Assembly (NCBI GenBank): GCA_016185345.1
Contig: JACPNS010000003.1
Location: 334,265-398,264 of the forward strand
Direction: 5' to 3'
DNA length: 64,000 nt
Origin: Solirubrobacterales bacterium
GTDB taxonomy: Bacteria > Actinomycetota > Thermoleophilia > Solirubrobacterales > JACPNS01
Shown: positions 32,869-42,500 of the stretch, in pieces
Layout of the letters: each line of letters starts with the position of its first letter
How positions within the stretch are numbered: the first letter of the stretch is position 1
Program-made: the position numbers and the translations under genes
Notes under the pieces: generated by a model
Told to the model about the DNA's origin: nothing
The model's input: the letters and a program-made list of their open reading frames with translations, nothing else
Database searches by the model: none

Positions 32869-35800
32869 ATGTACAACGAGAACTCACAGCGCGACTCCGC
32901 CGCGCAGCCACTGTCGTCCTGGCATACCGCCGCGCAGCGAACGGACAAGACCGTTCCCAACCGCGACGTCGCACGCTTCGACCACCGCACTGATTACTCG
33001 CCCCTGCGCCCGCCGCAGTCCGTCGAGGACCAGGACGCATGCGCTCTCTACGCCTCGGTCCGCAAGGACGGCAAGCCCTCACACGAGCCGATCCCGCTCG
33101 CGCTCGACGCGCTGCATCAGATGCTCCACCGCGCCGGCAACATCGACGGCGAAGGCGACGGCTGCGGTGTCCAGATCGACATCCCGCGCAAGATCTGGGC
33201 CGAAGAGGTCCGCAAGGACGGGCATGCCCCGGACCTGGCTCTAGACGAGAAGTTCGCCGTCGCACACATCTTTGTTCCGCGCAACTCCGATGTCAAGGCA
33301 GTCCAGCACGACGCCCTGGAGCTCATGTCGAGCGCCGGATTCCGCGTGCTCGCCCAGCGCGAAGGCGCCGTCGACAGCTCCGCGCTCGGGCCGACTGCCC
33401 GCGAGGAAGAGCCCGTCTTCTGGCAGGTCGCCGGGATCATCGACGGCAAGCGCGCCTGCTTTGACCTGACGATCGAGCTGGAGCAGGATTTCGACATCCA
33501 CGTCGCGAGCTTCTCGCACAGCAACGTGGTCTACAAGGTGATGGGCGCCCCGATCGCCCTCGGCAGATACTTCCCGGACCTCCTGGATGAGCGCCTCGAG
33601 ACCGTCTTCGTACTCGGCCACAACCGCTATTCCACCAACACCTGGCCAACATTCAAGCGCGTCCAGCCCTTCAGCGTGATCGGCCACAACGGCGAGATCA
33701 ACACGATCGTTCAGCTGCGCGAGGAAGCCCGCCTGCTCGGCGTGCCGATCCACACCGACGGCTCCGACTCCCAAGACTTCAACCGCGCAGTCGCCACCTT
33801 CATCCAGCGCGACGGCGTCAGTCTGATCGAGACGATGGAGATGGTGCTCCCGCCGATCGTCAACGAGATCAAGGACCTCGCAGGCGACCTGCAGCACTTC
33901 TACATGTACCTGCGCCAGGTCTTCGGACCGTTCACGCAGGGCCCGGTAGCGCTGATCAGCCGTGACGAGAACGAGTGCGTCTTCTCAACCGACGCGCTCG
34001 GCCTGCGCCCGCTCTGGCTCGTAGAGACAATTGACGACTACATATTCTCCTCCGAGCCAGGCGTCGCGCCCGTCGCTGACGTCGTCTCGGACCCCAAGCC
34101 GTTCGCCCCGGGAGAAAAGATCGGCGTGATCGTCAACCCGGGCAAGGAAGCGCGTCTGCTCAGCCACGACGAGATCCAGCACACGGCGTTCCGCCGCTGG
34201 CGCGAGCGCACGAACGTCACTGAATTCCCGCGTTACGACACCGCACTGCTCACCGGCGGCCCGATCGAGGGTCCGGACATTCCGGGCTATTCGCACGCAG
34301 GTCCCGCCGAGCCCGTCAAGGTCTCAGATGTTGTGCTGGGCGGCTTCGGCTGGCAGCGAGACGACATGAAGCTGATCCAGCAGATGGCCAGCAACGGCGC
34401 AGAGCCGATCGGCTCGCTGGGCTACGACGGCCCGCTCGCCGCGCTGTCTCCCGAGCGCCAGAACATCGCCGACTACTTCAAGGAGACCGTCGCGGTGGTA
34501 ACTAACCCGGCGATCGACCGCGAACGAGAGATCGAGCACTTCTCCTGCCGCACGGTTTTCGGCGAGCGCCCCGCGCCGACCGCAGCGATGGAAAAGGCAA
34601 CGACGGTCGAGCTGAGCTTCCCGATCGTCCTCGGTGGCCACCACGAGATCGCTCCGCTGAACGCCGAGACGCTGCGTGGTATCGCACGCTCGCACAAGAC
34701 GTACCTGCTCGAAGACCTCTGGGAAGAGTTCTCCGGCCACCGCAGCGCGGTGCTTGACATCGCCTGCCTGGAATCCGAGAACACCAAGGGCGCGATCGAG
34801 CGCTTGAAGCACGAAGCGGTTGATCTCGTGCGCGCCGGCGCAGAGCTGATCGTCCTCTCCGACAAGACCGTCTACGAGGGCGACCGTCGCTTCATCGATC
34901 CGCACCTCGCAGTCAGCGCAATCGACTCGGCGCTGAAGACCGCAAAGCTCGAGAACGGCGAGGTCAACCTGCGCCGCCGCACGAGCCTGCTGCTGCGCAG
35001 CGGCGCGATCCGCAACGTCCACGACGTGATGATCGCCCTCGGCCTCGGCGCCGACGGAATCTGCCCGTACGTGATGCTCGAAGTCGCCTGCGTTGACGAC
35101 TACGAGTCCGATTACAACAACCTCTGCGCCGCGCTGCGCAAGGGCATGGAGAAGGTGATCTCCACGATCGGCATCCACGAGATCCGTGGCTACGCCCGTC
35201 AGTTCAGCGCGATCGGTCTGCGCCCGGAGCTCGCCGAGATCCTCGGCACGAAGAGCTACTTCGGCTCGGACAAGGGCGGACTTGGCTTCGCGGAACTCGA
35301 CGCCGACGGCGACGTCCGTAAGCGGGTTTTCTCAGAAGAGGAGGTCGCAAAGCCGGCCAAGACTTTCCACTTCTACCCGAAGGTCTGGAAGGCCGCAAAC
35401 GCCGTCGCAAACCAGCGCAGCGATTACGCCGAGTACAGCACGAAGGTGCGCGAGCTAGAGGCCGCAAACCCGATCAGCCTGCGTCACATCATGGACGTCA
35501 AGTCCGACCGCGAGCCGATCCCGCTCGACCGGGCCAGCGCCACGGTGGGCCACCACGACTATCCGATCGTGATCGCCTCGATGAGTTTCGGCTCGCAGTC
35601 CGAGACTGCCTTCCGCGCATACGCCGAGGCCGCCAAGCAGCTGAACATCCTGTCGGTCAACGGCGAGGGCGGCGAGCCCCACGACATGATCGGTCAGTAC
35701 CCCAAGCACCGCGGCCAGCAGGTTGCGTCAGGTCGCTTCGGTGTCACCTCGGACCTCTTGAACAGCTCGTACCTCTTGGAGATCAAGATCGGCCAGGGCG

Positions 35801-37605
35801 CGAAGCCCGGCGAGGGCGGCCACCTGCCCGCGCGAAAGGTCACCGAGAAGGTCGCCGCCGCGCGTAACGCGACCACTGGCACCGACCTGATCTCGCCCTC
35901 AAATAACCACGACCTTTACTCGATCGAAGACCTCGCCGAACTGATCGACGAGCTCAAGACCGCCAATCCCGACGCCCGCGTGGCCGTCAAGGTGCCAGTC
36001 GTGCCGAACATCGGCACGATCGGCGTGGGCATCGCCAAGGCGGGCGCCGACATCATCACCCTCTCTGGCTTCGAGGGCGGCACCGGAGCCGCCCGCGCGC
36101 ACGCGCTGCGCCACGTCGGCCTGCCGAGCGACATCGGCACCCGTGCCGTGCACCAAGCACTGATGGAGGCCGGCATCCGCAACCGCGTCGAGATCTGGGC
36201 CGACGGCGGCTACCGCCACGGCTGGGACATCGTCAAGCTGCACATGCTCGGCGCCAACCGCGTCGGCTTCGGCACGCTCGCGATGGTCAGCCTCGGCTGC
36301 ACGATCTGCCGTGGCTGCCAGCTGGACACCTGCCACGTCGGCATCGCAACCCAGATCGAAACGGTCGAGCAGGCCGAGCAGCACGGACTGAAGAAGTTCA
36401 CGCCGCAGGTTCTGCCTACTGCCGTAGAGGCCTGCGCCACATTCTTCAAGGGCATCGGCGAGGAGGTTCGTGAGATCACCGCGATGCTCGGCTACGAGAA
36501 TTCACAGGATCTTGTCGGTCGCTCCGACCTGCTGGTCCAGTCTGCCGCGGCCGACAAGGTCGACATCACCGAGCTGATTCAGCCGCTCGAGGAATACCTC
36601 GACCTCACGCCGCTCGACCTGCCGGTCGAAGCGATCGTCGACGATCGCGCCGAGGCGGGAATCATCATGTCCCGCCCGATCCTGCTCCCCGAGAAAGAAG
36701 CTTCAAAAACAATCGCCGGCCTCGTCGCAGACGTCTGCGGCGGCCCGATCCGCGCAGGCGGCGACCCGCTCTCATACGAATACCCGCGCTCGACCAACAG
36801 CAACGACCGCGTTCTCGGCACCGAGCTCGCCGGCGGAATCTCGCGCGAGCGGATCTTCGGCGACGGCCCCGCAGGCACCGACGAGACGCTCGTAAATGTC
36901 AGTTTCAACCAAGGCTCAGTCGCCGGTGGTGGCCTTGGCGCCTTCAACGTCTACGGCGTAAATATTGATGTCCAGGGCGGCGCCCAGGACGGCGTCGGCA
37001 AGTCAATGCTCGGCGGCCAGATCAGCGTGCTCAAGGGCACCAACCGCTTTGGCAAGCGCGTCAACGGCTCTGTGGGCAAGTCCTTCGCCTACGGCGCTCA
37101 GCGTGGCCGCCTGTTTGTTCAGGGCGACGCCGACTCGCGATTTTGCATTCGCCTCTCGGGCGCCGACGTGGTCATCGCAGGCGAGCCGACAGAGCCGCTC
37201 GACGACGCCCGCGGCTGCATCGCCGACCGCGCGAACATCAAGGGCTTCGCATTTGAGTACATGACCGACGGCCGCGCCGTAGTGCTCGGCGACCCGGGCC
37301 CGTGGGCCTGCGCCGGCATGACCGGTGGCCGCATCTATATGCGCAAGTGGGAAGAGATGGGCCTGACCAAGGCAGCGCTCGAGCGCAGGCTCGGTAAGGG
37401 CGCCAAGGCCGTGATCGAAGAGATCGACGCCGAGGGCCTGCTCGACATCCAGGAACTGCTCGAGGCGTACGCGTTCGAGCTGCGAAAGAGCGGCCAACCC
37501 GAAGAGGCAGATCGCATGGTTGCCCTCGCCGCAGCTGCAGGCGACAACTTCCTCCAGTGCGTGCCCGAGAGCGAGCAGGCCGACCCGTCAATCTCGACTG
37601 AATAA
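32869..37605 (+). CDS. gltB: Glutamate synthase large subunit (GltB)
   Basis: A 1578-aa protein with all GltB parts. The N-terminal amidotransferase probably matures at Cys58 (DQDACALYAS) after a 57-residue propeptide; HRAGNIDGEGDGCG and HNRYSTNTWP are visible. A central domain is followed by the FMN synthase domain (ITLSGFEGGTGAA). The cluster loop is CTICRGCQLDTCHVGI (3Fe-4S), and a C-terminal beta-helix domain is rich in Gly (GGGLGAFNVYG). It makes glutamate from glutamine and 2-oxoglutarate. ATG 32869 has GAGGAGAG upstream. No small subunit (gltD) is adjacent or anywhere in the window. Confidence 0.95.
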   Translation: MYNENSQRDSAAQPLSSWHTAAQRTDKTVPNRDVARFDHRTDYSPLRPPQSVEDQDACALYASVRKDGKPSHEPIPLALDALHQMLHRAGNIDGEGDGCGVQIDIPRKIWAEEVRKDGHAPDLALDEKFAVAHIFVPRNSDVKAVQHDALELMSSAGFRVLAQREGAVDSSALGPTAREEEPVFWQVAGIIDGKRACFDLTIELEQDFDIHVASFSHSNVVYKVMGAPIALGRYFPDLLDERLETVFVLGHNRYSTNTWPTFKRVQPFSVIGHNGEINTIVQLREEARLLGVPIHTDGSDSQDFNRAVATFIQRDGVSLIETMEMVLPPIVNEIKDLAGDLQHFYMYLRQVFGPFTQGPVALISRDENECVFSTDALGLRPLWLVETIDDYIFSSEPGVAPVADVVSDPKPFAPGEKIGVIVNPGKEARLLSHDEIQHTAFRRWRERTNVTEFPRYDTALLTGGPIEGPDIPGYSHAGPAEPVKVSDVVLGGFGWQRDDMKLIQQMASNGAEPIGSLGYDGPLAALSPERQNIADYFKETVAVVTNPAIDREREIEHFSCRTVFGERPAPTAAMEKATTVELSFPIVLGGHHEIAPLNAETLRGIARSHKTYLLEDLWEEFSGHRSAVLDIACLESENTKGAIERLKHEAVDLVRAGAELIVLSDKTVYEGDRRFIDPHLAVSAIDSALKTAKLENGEVNLRRRTSLLLRSGAIRNVHDVMIALGLGADGICPYVMLEVACVDDYESDYNNLCAALRKGMEKVISTIGIHEIRGYARQFSAIGLRPELAEILGTKSYFGSDKGGLGFAELDADGDVRKRVFSEEEVAKPAKTFHFYPKVWKAANAVANQRSDYAEYSTKVRELEAANPISLRHIMDVKSDREPIPLDRASATVGHHDYPIVIASMSFGSQSETAFRAYAEAAKQLNILSVNGEGGEPHDMIGQYPKHRGQQVASGRFGVTSDLLNSSYLLEIKIGQGAKPGEGGHLPARKVTEKVAAARNATTGTDLISPSNNHDLYSIEDLAELIDELKTANPDARVAVKVPVVPNIGTIGVGIAKAGADIITLSGFEGGTGAARAHALRHVGLPSDIGTRAVHQALMEAGIRNRVEIWADGGYRHGWDIVKLHMLGANRVGFGTLAMVSLGCTICRGCQLDTCHVGIATQIETVEQAEQHGLKKFTPQVLPTAVEACATFFKGIGEEVREITAMLGYENSQDLVGRSDLLVQSAAADKVDITELIQPLEEYLDLTPLDLPVEAIVDDRAEAGIIMSRPILLPEKEASKTIAGLVADVCGGPIRAGGDPLSYEYPRSTNSNDRVLGTELAGGISRERIFGDGPAGTDETLVNVSFNQGSVAGGGLGAFNVYGVNIDVQGGAQDGVGKSMLGGQISVLKGTNRFGKRVNGSVGKSFAYGAQRGRLFVQGDADSRFCIRLSGADVVIAGEPTEPLDDARGCIADRANIKGFAFEYMTDGRAVVLGDPGPWACAGMTGGRIYMRKWEEMGLTKAALERRLGKGAKAVIEEIDAEGLLDIQELLEAYAFELRKSGQPEEADRMVALAAAAGDNFLQCVPESEQADPSISTE

Positions 37606-37614
37606 GATCGCTGC

Positions 37615-38133
37615 ATGCGTTCGGCTCAGGCCCAAATCACGATCGACCGGTCGCCCGAGGAGATCTACGAGTACCTGCTCGATATCGCCTCACGTCCCGA
37701 GTTCGCGCCCGAACTTTTCCGCGAGTTTCACCTCGCCCGCGTCGAGAGCAAGGGCATCGGCGCAGGCGCGCGCTATCGGCTGCATCGCAAGCTGCGCGAT
37801 CGCTACGCAGGCACCACCATTACCGAGGGCATCCCAGGCCAGCGCCTGCTTGAGGAGGGCTCAACGGGCCGGGGCGGCCGCGTAGGCATGGCGGCCGAGT
37901 TTCTCCTCGAAGAGCAGCCGGGCGGCGCCACAAAGGTCACCTGGATCCTCGAGCTATACCCGATGAATCCAGTCGACCGCATGCGTGAGATCGGTCAGCG
38001 CAGGCAGATCAACCGCCGCATGAAGCGCGGGATCCGGCGCCTTCGCGGCATTCTCGAAGGCGTCCAGAGCTCGGTGCCGGGCGAACGTCCCACCGTCGCA
38101 GGTCTCGATCTGACATACGTGCCCAACCCCTGA
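37615..38133 (+). CDS. SRPBCC/START-like domain protein
   Basis: A 172-aa protein starting MRSAQAQITIDRSPEEIYEYLLDI, the usual opening of polyketide cyclase/dehydrase-type SRPBCC proteins. These form a deep hydrophobic ligand pocket. ITEGIPGQRL and a TWILELYP strand follow. The C-terminus is basic (RRRQINRRMKRG-like) before a short tail. It begins 9 bp after gltB. The ligand is unknown; many members bind lipids or act as chaperones of small hydrophobic molecules. Confidence 0.78.
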   Translation: MRSAQAQITIDRSPEEIYEYLLDIASRPEFAPELFREFHLARVESKGIGAGARYRLHRKLRDRYAGTTITEGIPGQRLLEEGSTGRGGRVGMAAEFLLEEQPGGATKVTWILELYPMNPVDRMREIGQRRQINRRMKRGIRRLRGILEGVQSSVPGERPTVAGLDLTYVPNP

Positions 38134-38196
38134 TTCGGCACGCTCGCGACGATCGTCACTTACCCGGCCCTGCCACTTACTAGACTGGCGCCTCGC

Positions 38197-38778
38197 ATGA
38201 AGCATTCCCCGTCACGCACGCGCGCAAAGCGCACGCTCACCAAGCTCGCAACACTTCTCACCATCAGCGCAGTTGCCGCCACGGCATCCGGCTGCGCGAA
38301 GCAGGTCAAGCGCATCGAATCTGAAAACGAGGGCACTCGCATTTACCTCGACGGCGCGTTCTATCAGATCCAGATTTCGCGGCTGCTCAACCCCAAAGAC
38401 GTCGAGGACAGCTTCTACCTCAAAGGCCAGCCCACGCCGGCAAAGGGCGATTCCTACTTCGGAGTCTTCCTCTACGTGACGAACGAGGACCAGGATCGCC
38501 GCGTCCTCCCGATCGCCGCCGAGAAGATGAAGATCGTTTCTGCCTCGGGCGACGAGTTCGAGCCAGTCGAGGTCAAGACTCCGGGTTGGGGCTACGAGCC
38601 TTCTCCGATCGGCAAGGGAGCGATGCTTCCGGTGCCGAACACACCTGCGTTTGTTGGACCGATCCGTGGTGGCCTGGTGCTTTTCCGTATCCCGAACGCC
38701 GACCTGGACGACCGTCCACTCGAACTCGAGATCAAAGCGCTCAACGACAAGACCGGCACGATCCGCCTCGACGTCTAA
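38197..38778 (+). CDS. Putative lipoprotein, DUF4352-like
   Basis: A 193-aa exported protein with signal peptide and lipobox TASGC (cleavage before Cys33). The mature part looks like an immunoglobulin-like beta-sandwich (FGVFLYVTNEDQDRRVLPI), similar in style to DUF4352 domains of actinobacterial lipoproteins. TAGACT (38181-38186) lies 10 nt before the ATG with no ribosome site, suggesting a leaderless mRNA. The function is unknown. Confidence 0.7.
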   Translation: MKHSPSRTRAKRTLTKLATLLTISAVAATASGCAKQVKRIESENEGTRIYLDGAFYQIQISRLLNPKDVEDSFYLKGQPTPAKGDSYFGVFLYVTNEDQDRRVLPIAAEKMKIVSASGDEFEPVEVKTPGWGYEPSPIGKGAMLPVPNTPAFVGPIRGGLVLFRIPNADLDDRPLELEIKALNDKTGTIRLDV

Positions 38779-38857
38779 ACCCGCCGTCCTCAAAAGTTGA
38801 CATCGTCCGTGGACGCCTGATGGTCAGAGCCTCCTCCCATCACGTCATCATCAGCGC

Positions 38858-40009
38858 ATGAGCCTGCTTGATTGGACGATCATCCTCGGCGTGGTGGTCT
38901 TCGCCGCCTGGGGATTCCGCCAGGGTGCCGTTATCGGTATCTCCTCGCTGATCGGTTTCATCGGGGGCACGCTCGTTGGCGTGAACGTCGCTGGTCGACT
39001 GCTTGAGAGCGGCAACGACTCTCCGTACACACCGCTGCTCGCGCTCGCGGTGGCACTTCTGGTCGGCGGAATCCTCGCGGAGGTTGCGCTGCTGATCGGG
39101 TATCGCATGCGCGTCAAGTTCACGAGCCTTGGGGCGCGCAGGGTCGACGGCGCGGTGGGGGCTGTGCTACTGGCCGCATTCGCGATCGGCATCGTGTGGG
39201 TCGGCGCTGCTGCGATCGCTCAGTCGCGCGCCAACAAGGAGCTGAGGCGCGAAATTCGCACCTCAGCCGTAGTCAAACAACTGAACGCCGTTCTACCGCC
39301 AAGCACAGGCGTGCTTGACGCGCTCGCGCGCATCGACCCCGTCCCGCAGATCAACGGACCGGCTCCGAACGTCGCAGCGCCCGACAGCGCCGTCGCCCGC
39401 GACCCAGACGTGCAACGAGCCGCGAACTCGACTGTGCGCATCCTGGGCACGGCCTGCGGCTACGGCATCGAAGGCTCGGGCTGGGTCGCCAGCAATGGGA
39501 TCGTGGTCACGAACGCCCATGTGGTCGCCGGAGAGCTCGACACATCCGTTCAGTTGCTCGGAACAGGCCCGCAGCTCAGGGCCCAGGCGATCTGGTTCGA
39601 CGCCAAGAACGACCTCGCAATTCTTTACGTGCCGGGGCTCACCGCGCCGCCGCTCCAGATGATCACAGAGACCGCGAAGGGCACCTCGGGCGCCGTGATC
39701 GGCTACCCGCTCAACGGCCCGCTCGACATCCAACCCGCGCGCATCGGAGCAACCACAACCGTCGTCTCCGACGACATCTACGGCGGCGGTCCGGTCACGC
39801 GGCGCATGACCACTTTCCGCGGAATAGTCCGCCACGGTAACTCCGGCGGACCGATCGTGGACGAGGCCGGCCGCGTGCGCACGACGGTCTTCGCGGCCAA
39901 GAGCGACAGCGACAACACGCGCGGCTACGGCGTCCCCGGCGAGCAGATCTTCGAGGCGCTCGGACAAGCTGACATCAACCGTCCGGTCACAACCGGCGGC
40001 TGCACCTGA
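38858..40009 (+). CDS. MarP-like membrane serine protease (CvpA + trypsin-like domain)
   Basis: A 383-aa protein. Residues 1-125 are a CvpA-type four-helix membrane domain. Residues about 185-383 are a chymotrypsin-fold protease with His221 (TNAHVVAG), Asp252 (KNDLAIL) and Ser329 (HGNSGGP). The layout matches mycobacterial MarP, a periplasmic protease needed for acid and oxidative-stress survival that activates a peptidoglycan hydrolase. Here the M23 hydrolase at 22036 is a possible but unproven substrate. Two Cys may form the regulatory disulfide seen in MarP. Confidence 0.88.
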   Translation: MSLLDWTIILGVVVFAAWGFRQGAVIGISSLIGFIGGTLVGVNVAGRLLESGNDSPYTPLLALAVALLVGGILAEVALLIGYRMRVKFTSLGARRVDGAVGAVLLAAFAIGIVWVGAAAIAQSRANKELRREIRTSAVVKQLNAVLPPSTGVLDALARIDPVPQINGPAPNVAAPDSAVARDPDVQRAANSTVRILGTACGYGIEGSGWVASNGIVVTNAHVVAGELDTSVQLLGTGPQLRAQAIWFDAKNDLAILYVPGLTAPPLQMITETAKGTSGAVIGYPLNGPLDIQPARIGATTTVVSDDIYGGGPVTRRMTTFRGIVRHGNSGGPIVDEAGRVRTTVFAAKSDSDNTRGYGVPGEQIFEALGQADINRPVTTGGCT

Positions 40010-40086
40010 GCCTTCTCGCTGCAAACGGGCAGTATCGGCCGTTCTGTCGCCCTTTCCGTCGCCCCTCGGCCTTAGATTGGCCACCA

Positions 40087-40545
40087 ATGTCCCTCTGTTT
40101 CATTGAGCCCCAGGACGCTGTACGCGTTGTCGCGGGCAGCGTCGGCCGCGAGGCGCGTCGCCAACTCGTCACAGAGGTCGTCCACGCCTGGGTCAACTCG
40201 CTCCCCGACTCAGAGCTACCGATCCACTACGCCGAAGCGATCCGCGCCCTCGACTCAGATGACCTGACGGTGCTCGCCGCCTGGCACGCATCGCTCGAAG
40301 TCGGCCAGCCAGTCGCCAACCGCGACTTCCTGATCGGCGCCTACACATCGTTGGACAAGGACAACCGCCGCGAGGCGCTGCGCATTGCAGCAAGCTTCAG
40401 AAGCGATGAGGCCTTCGAGAGCGGCTCTTCAGACGAAGAGATGCTCGAGACAGTGCTTCCGTGGCTCCCGCCCCAGCAAACGATGGAGCTCGCCGCCGAG
40501 GCGATGCGCATCTATGTCTGGGACCGGATTGGGTCAGACAACTAG
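40087..40545 (+). CDS. Hypothetical protein, 152 aa
   Basis: A soluble, acidic, mostly helical protein (MSLCFIEPQDAVRVVAGSVG...; EMLETVLPWLPPQQTMELAAEAMRIY). I recognise no domain. TAGATT (40073-40078) lies 8 nt before the ATG, so a leaderless transcript is likely. It overlaps the 3' end of the convergent HAD gene by 12 bp. Confidence 0.6.
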   Translation: MSLCFIEPQDAVRVVAGSVGREARRQLVTEVVHAWVNSLPDSELPIHYAEAIRALDSDDLTVLAAWHASLEVGQPVANRDFLIGAYTSLDKDNRREALRIAASFRSDEAFESGSSDEEMLETVLPWLPPQQTMELAAEAMRIYVWDRIGSDN

Positions 40546-41193
40546 CAACGGACGCAGCTCGGACAAGACGTCCGCGCAGTCTCCGTGGTAACGCACTGCT
40601 TGAAAGCCGAACTCGCGCGCGGCGTCGCAGTTGATCTCGATGTCGTCCACCAGGACGCACTCTTCACGCTTGACATCTCCCAGCCCTGAAAGGGCAACGA
40701 TGCGCTCGTGGGTGATCTCGTAGATCCGCGGCTCTGGCTTGCGTGTGCCCTCAAAGCCGCTGTCGGTGATCGTCTCGAACAGTTCGTCGATCGGCAACAT
40801 CGCGCGCCAGCGCGGCTCCCACTCCTTGACGTTGTTGGTCAGGAGCGCCAGGCGCCCGCCGCTCGCCTTGTACTCAAAGAGAAAGTCGATGAAGGGCTGA
40901 TTGGGGGAGAGCTGGCTGAAGTAGAACTCTGCGAACTCCTTGAAGACGATCTCCATGCCGAGCTGCTTCTGCAGCTGAACTTCCATCAAGCGCTCGAAGT
41001 CCGGCTCGCTCATCTCGCCCTTCTCGAGCTTGTAGAGCGGGTTCTCGCCGATCTCCTCGGCGATTGCAAACATTGCCATGCCGAGCTCTTCCAGGGGAAT
41101 CCCGGTCTCCTGCTGCCAGGCGATGAACGCTTCTTCGAGCGGGTTGGTCAACACCCCGCCGAAGTCGCTGATGATGACCCGCACGCCGGCCAT
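40534..41193 (-). CDS. HAD-superfamily hydrolase (subfamily IA)
   Basis: A 219-aa phosphatase-like protein with HAD motif I IISDFGGVLTN (nucleophile Asp), motif II LALLTNNVKEW, motif III Lys in TRKPEPRIYE, and motif IV VLVDDIEINCDAA. A helical cap lies between motifs I and II. Substrate unknown. It is the last gene of a minus-strand operon with the 41195 gene and fxsA. Confidence 0.85.
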   Translation of the reverse strand: MAGVRVIISDFGGVLTNPLEEAFIAWQQETGIPLEELGMAMFAIAEEIGENPLYKLEKGEMSEPDFERLMEVQLQKQLGMEIVFKEFAEFYFSQLSPNQPFIDFLFEYKASGGRLALLTNNVKEWEPRWRAMLPIDELFETITDSGFEGTRKPEPRIYEITHERIVALSGLGDVKREECVLVDDIEINCDAAREFGFQAVRYHGDCADVLSELRPLLVV

Positions 41194-41194
41194 C

Positions 41195-41956
41195 TCAGGC
41201 AGCTATCCGCGGCGGTGCCGCGAGGGCGATCTCGTAGTAGCCAATACCGCTGTGCGGGCCCATTGTCCAGTTATAGAAGGCCAAGGCAACGTCGCGATCG
41301 GTCAATTCAACGTGAGTTCCCGGAATCGCTTCACCGGTGATCCGGCGCGGCAGCTCATCATCCTCAAGCCAAAGCTCAAGTGCAGCCTGAGTGTGTAGGT
41401 CGTCCTTGCTGAAAACGGTTGACAGGCGGGCGTCGGCGATCGGGTTCGATTGGCCGCCTTCAATCAGCACGGCATCGTTGCGCTCGTCGCCGTGACCGTG
41501 GTAGACAGCCGGTTTGTAGGCGTTCAAGAAGAAGCTGTCGCCATTGTCGAACATCGCCACAATCGACCGCAGGATCGGGGGACCGAGCCGGCGGGAGGGG
41601 AGCGTGGAGACGCCGAAACTCTTGAGTCGACGTTCGCGCTTCTCGTTCTCTGTCACGCGCCCGGAGACGTCACAGACGATGATTTCGCTGGAGTCGAGGT
41701 GCGCGCCCTGATCCTTGCTCTTCCAGTCGAGCTCAAACGCACCCTTGGCCGACTGCATCTGCGCCTGCCAGCGCGTGGTGCTGAGGGTGGTCAGCTGCTG
41801 CACATCACTGACAGCAAAGCCCAAAGTCTGCGCATCGCCCTTGCCAGAGAACATCACAGAGACTTGCGGTCCGGCAATGCCGAAAACGCTCTTCTCTGGC
41901 TCGAAAAAAGCCAAACTCTCAGCCTCAAGTAGAGGTACAGACTGGATGGTTGTCAT
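41195..41956 (-). CDS. Hypothetical protein, 253 aa, DUF7064-like
   Basis: A soluble beta-rich protein (SVMFSGKGDAQTLGF, ELWLEDDELPRRITG, NWTMGPHSGIGYYEIA). The overall style resembles actinobacterial proteins of unknown function that are found with lipid- or steroid-related genes, but I cannot name a family with confidence. It overlaps fxsA by ATGA and abuts the HAD gene, so the three are probably co-transcribed. Confidence 0.6.
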   Translation of the reverse strand: MTTIQSVPLLEAESLAFFEPEKSVFGIAGPQVSVMFSGKGDAQTLGFAVSDVQQLTTLSTTRWQAQMQSAKGAFELDWKSKDQGAHLDSSEIIVCDVSGRVTENEKRERRLKSFGVSTLPSRRLGPPILRSIVAMFDNGDSFFLNAYKPAVYHGHGDERNDAVLIEGGQSNPIADARLSTVFSKDDLHTQAALELWLEDDELPRRITGEAIPGTHVELTDRDVALAFYNWTMGPHSGIGYYEIALAAPPRIAA

Positions 41957-42462
41957 TCGTGAAGCTGCTGCGTTTCGAAGTCGAATTCCGGCTCGCGCTC
42001 GCCCTGGGTGGATGAGGTCTTACGGCGCGGCTGGTCAGAGTGGGCGAAGTCTCGCATACCCGTATCGTCAGCAACGAATCCGCCCATGAACGTCGCACGC
42101 GTGCGGCCCATTCCGAACTTGACCACGCGCCCGCTCAGGAACTTGCGCGAGGGCGGGGCAATCAGCAGGATTCCCACGATGTCCGAGAGAAACCCCGGCA
42201 CGAGCAGCAGCGTTCCGCCCATGATCACGAGGAATCCGTTGACGGCTTCGTTGGCGGGGATCCTGCCGGCGTCAACCGCGCTGCGAAAGTTGCGCCATAC
42301 GGCGCCGCCCTGGTTCTTCACGAGCCAGGCGCCGAGGAGCGAATCCAGCAGAAGCAGCAGGATCGTCGGCATCACGCCGATCATCTCGCCGACCTGCAGG
42401 ATCAGCCAGAGCTCGATCACGGGGACGGCGATGAAAAGAATCACAAAAAGCAGAGCGATCAT
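41953..42462 (-). CDS. fxsA: FxsA family membrane protein
   Basis: A 169-aa protein with three hydrophobic segments in residues 1-105 and the family phrase GAWLVKNQGGAVWRNF, then ANEAVNGFLVIMGGTLLLVPGFLSDIVG. The C-terminal 50 residues are charged and cytoplasmic. In E. coli FxsA suppresses F-exclusion of phage T7 when overproduced; the cellular role is unclear. First gene of the three-gene minus-strand operon. Confidence 0.88.
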   Translation of the reverse strand: MIALLFVILFIAVPVIELWLILQVGEMIGVMPTILLLLLDSLLGAWLVKNQGGAVWRNFRSAVDAGRIPANEAVNGFLVIMGGTLLLVPGFLSDIVGILLIAPPSRKFLSGRVVKFGMGRTRATFMGGFVADDTGMRDFAHSDQPRRKTSSTQGEREPEFDFETQQLHE

Positions 42463-42500
42463 CGGGGCAACATTAACGGCCCGCGCCTACACTTCAAGTT

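Noticed and set aside
40087..40545. Possible antitoxin or anti-phage role for the small unknown gene overlapping the HAD gene.
   Set aside because: No motif or neighbourhood supports it; left as hypothetical.
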